A stretch of 64,000 bases of DNA from Baylisascaris procyonis (lineage: Eukaryota; Nematoda; Chromadorea; Rhabditida; Ascarididae), in the NCBI GenBank assembly GCA_037389465.1, contig JAZARR010000213.1, positions 5,066,501 through 5,130,500 on the forward strand. Reading direction: 5' to 3'. Both the position numbers and the translations under genes were made by a program. Of the stretch, positions 61,867-64,000 are shown piece after piece. Position 1 is the first letter of the stretch, and each line of letters begins with the position of its first letter. The notes under the pieces are model-generated. The model worked only from the letters and a program-made list of their open reading frames with translations. It was not told the origin of the DNA and searched no databases.

Positions 61867-64000
61867 GTATGGTACTTTTTCTCATTGCTGATGTATATGT
61901 ATATGAATAGTTAAGAAGGGTGCATGACTACACGCTTGGAATTCTATTTTTTTTTTCGGTCCTTCATCTCTTCGCGCCTCTTTTCGATGCGACTGCAGGA
62001 AATTTTTCATTAGTGAAAAGTTTTCGAGAATATTTTTCTCGAAAGATCCATTGTGACGAATTTTCTGCAAATTCAAAAATTAACTGTAATTCATTTCGAA
62101 CGAGCGCATGTGTTTAGACTGAGAACAGTTGTCAAGTGGTGCAGATGATTTGCAACGTGTGAGAACACACATTAACACAGTTCTTATGTTTTTAAACTTG
62201 TTATTTCTCATTTAGCTGCTTCTCACTGGAACAATACGAGAATAAGCAATCGAGTTATATTTGAACAAAAAATTTGCTTGATTCAAGTTGTACGCAGAAT
62301 TGGATCCAGGAAACAATTGTATGCGTTGCAGCATTTGACAGAATGTTTTGAATTCGCTAGAGTGAAGTTACTAAAAAGCTTCACGGACCTCTTTCTAATT
62401 AAATACTGCCAAAGTGTTGCTTCAGGTTTAATTTCACTTTCAACTTAAATCACTTCTACTGCACAAAAAGTAACAGATACTACCTAAAGAAAACAACTGT
62501 GTGCTTAGTTTAGCGCTGCAATTCAATACTTGTATATAATTTAATCGCTCACTAACTCACTAATCTATACCTGTTGAATGTGATTACTCAACAAGCGCCG
62601 AACAGTTTTTTCAGTAATTTTCAGTCAACAAAACGTTGAATATCAATGAAACTGTGCGATCTATGGTGAAAACTCGTATATTATAACTATGTGACTTTTA
62701 TATTTGTTAATGTTATTGCAGTCACAAGTCCGATTTAAAAAAATTCGGCAACATTTCTCGATTGCAAACATTTACTGCATCAATTACATATAGGTCAAGT
62801 TTGATGATCTGTGTACTTTATAAACATTACTAATGTTTCGCGAATTTGGATCGTCGTATAACTGAACCCGTAATGGAGAAGGCAGTAGGACGGGGTTTAA
62901 TTGGGGTGAATGGCCACTCCCGTTTCTCGAGATTTGCAAGGTGGAGAAGAGTCATATAATGGTGCTTAAGAAAGGGAGAAAAAGTGGGGGAGAATGAGGG
63001 CTGTAGGAAGCTTAGCAGCATATTTGAGCGGAACTGATCTCGCCTCTTTCCATTATGGTTACTCAGTTCACCATTTGGATTAGCATTTGAACTACCCGTA
63101 GAAGTTTCACAACCATACTATATGTTCATCAATCGCGTTGTTCATAAATTTCTCGCCGAAATGAAGATAGTATCATACTAATAGTTTAGAGCAAAAATAT
63201 TTTCGAGTACCGCAGCACTTTTTACTCGCATCGTTTCAAATCTAAATTGGCAAAAAATTATTTATTGCAGTCTTAAAAACCATTTATTTCATGCACTTTG
63301 CTTTCGTTCTCTTAGCAAACTTCTCGTTAAATTATGAGAAGCCGACGAAATTTTTCTAGGCTAATATAAAAATTCAAATTTGCCAGTTTTTTGGCATCAG
63401 ATATTGTGTTAAGTATCTCTGTGTTGGTGTTTCGTTAAGGAGAGGATTTCTGATAATATCGAGGCTAGAGAAAAAAGCGCTCTACAAATTCTGCCGTAGT
63501 ATGCTTTAGTAGCACTAGTTGCATATTTAAAATGCATTTGTCTTTCTGTCTCTCTGTATCCATCTTTCTGTCTCTCTGTATGCCAGGTTACATTTCTTTC
63601 CAAATGGATAATCGCCTATGCAAAACCGATGAAATATTAGCCATTGCAATCTATAATTTCGCTCTACAGTGTTGGGGGCACCGCGGAAACGACCATTTGG
63701 GATTCCTGCAACTAGTGGGAGTCATAGCAAATTTGTTGTTAATCGTTCACTCATTGGTCGCATATAGTCAGTTTTCTCTGGTTCTTTCTGTATTTCTTGA
63801 TCTTGAAACACTGAAATATTAAAAAAAACGCGTGTTTTGCCAGCCATTTGATATTCTAATTGATTAGTTAACCATCGCATACCCTGTACCTTATAAAGAT
63901 GCGCCTGATTTCTCCTCACTGATCACTTTCTCACTTTTAAGCACCAATATGGGTATTTCTTTTGTCACATGGAACACCCTTGCCAGTAACATTTAGTGGA
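61867..64000 (+). other. Start of intron 3 and window end
   Basis: No convincing further exon. Phase-0 acceptor candidates at about 62720 (TGTTATTGCAG, then SQVRFKKIRQHFSIA) and at the 63.59 kb CCAG soon meet stops. The minus-strand frames 62830-63021 and 63722-63919 are open but unsupported. Confidence 0.4.
63532..63822 (+). other. ATG-initiated 96-codon frame at the right end
   Basis: ATG-to-TAA frame. It opens with a hydrophobic stretch derived from a two-copy 22-base repeat rich in TCTG (63541-63583). It continues with a protein-like MDNRLCKTDEILAIAIYNF and a second hydrophobic run (VGVIANLLLIVHSLVAY). No family is recognised. The low-complexity start argues for chance, or for a real start at the internal ATG. 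Confidence 0.22.

Overview
This is AT-rich eukaryotic DNA that is almost entirely non-coding. There is no operon-like packing, no ribosomal RNA and no phage or bacterial gene. Readable coding sequence comes in short, GC-richer islands, and the best of them are bounded by pyrimidine-tract acceptors of the TTTTCAG or TTTTTAG kind. Those short acceptors, one very short exon and the lack of CpG depletion point to a nematode with long introns. That assignment is an inference from splice-site style and is not certain.

Layout on the + strand: positions 1-147 look like the last exon of a gene that enters from the left, followed at once by poly(A) signals. From about 0.2 to 39 kb I see no convincing intact gene, only (TA)n arrays, small hairpins and scattered orphan or decayed reading frames. 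A very GC-rich island at 39.3-39.5 kb is followed 1 kb later by the start of the main gene: exon 1 (40485-40686), exon 2 (57709-57857) and exon 3 (61813-61866). Their reading phases fit one another exactly. The gene runs off the right edge. I do not recognise its product. The visible 135 residues are an N-terminal tryptophan-rich hydrophobic segment, a basic stretch, then a polar, acidic and Ser/Gly-rich region, as expected for an ER or plasma-membrane anchored protein with a cytosolic body.

The introns of this gene (17.0 kb, 4.0 kb, and more than 2.1 kb) and the region to its left hold minus-strand frames that read like protein but carry in-frame stops (28.9-29.4, 35.9-36.4 and 42.5-42.9 kb). 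They look like relics of genes or mobile elements. Other short ATG-initiated frames could be orphan genes, exons or chance.

Non-coding signals worth testing are a strong local excess of the word AATTGC/GCAATT, eight copies of the octamer CTGTTTCA (the core of the Caenorhabditis piRNA promoter motif), two back-to-back perfect hairpins at 7.05-7.11 kb, and another perfect 13-bp inverted repeat at 18.74-18.80 kb. No tRNA, rRNA, spliced-leader RNA, CRISPR array or complete transposon was found.
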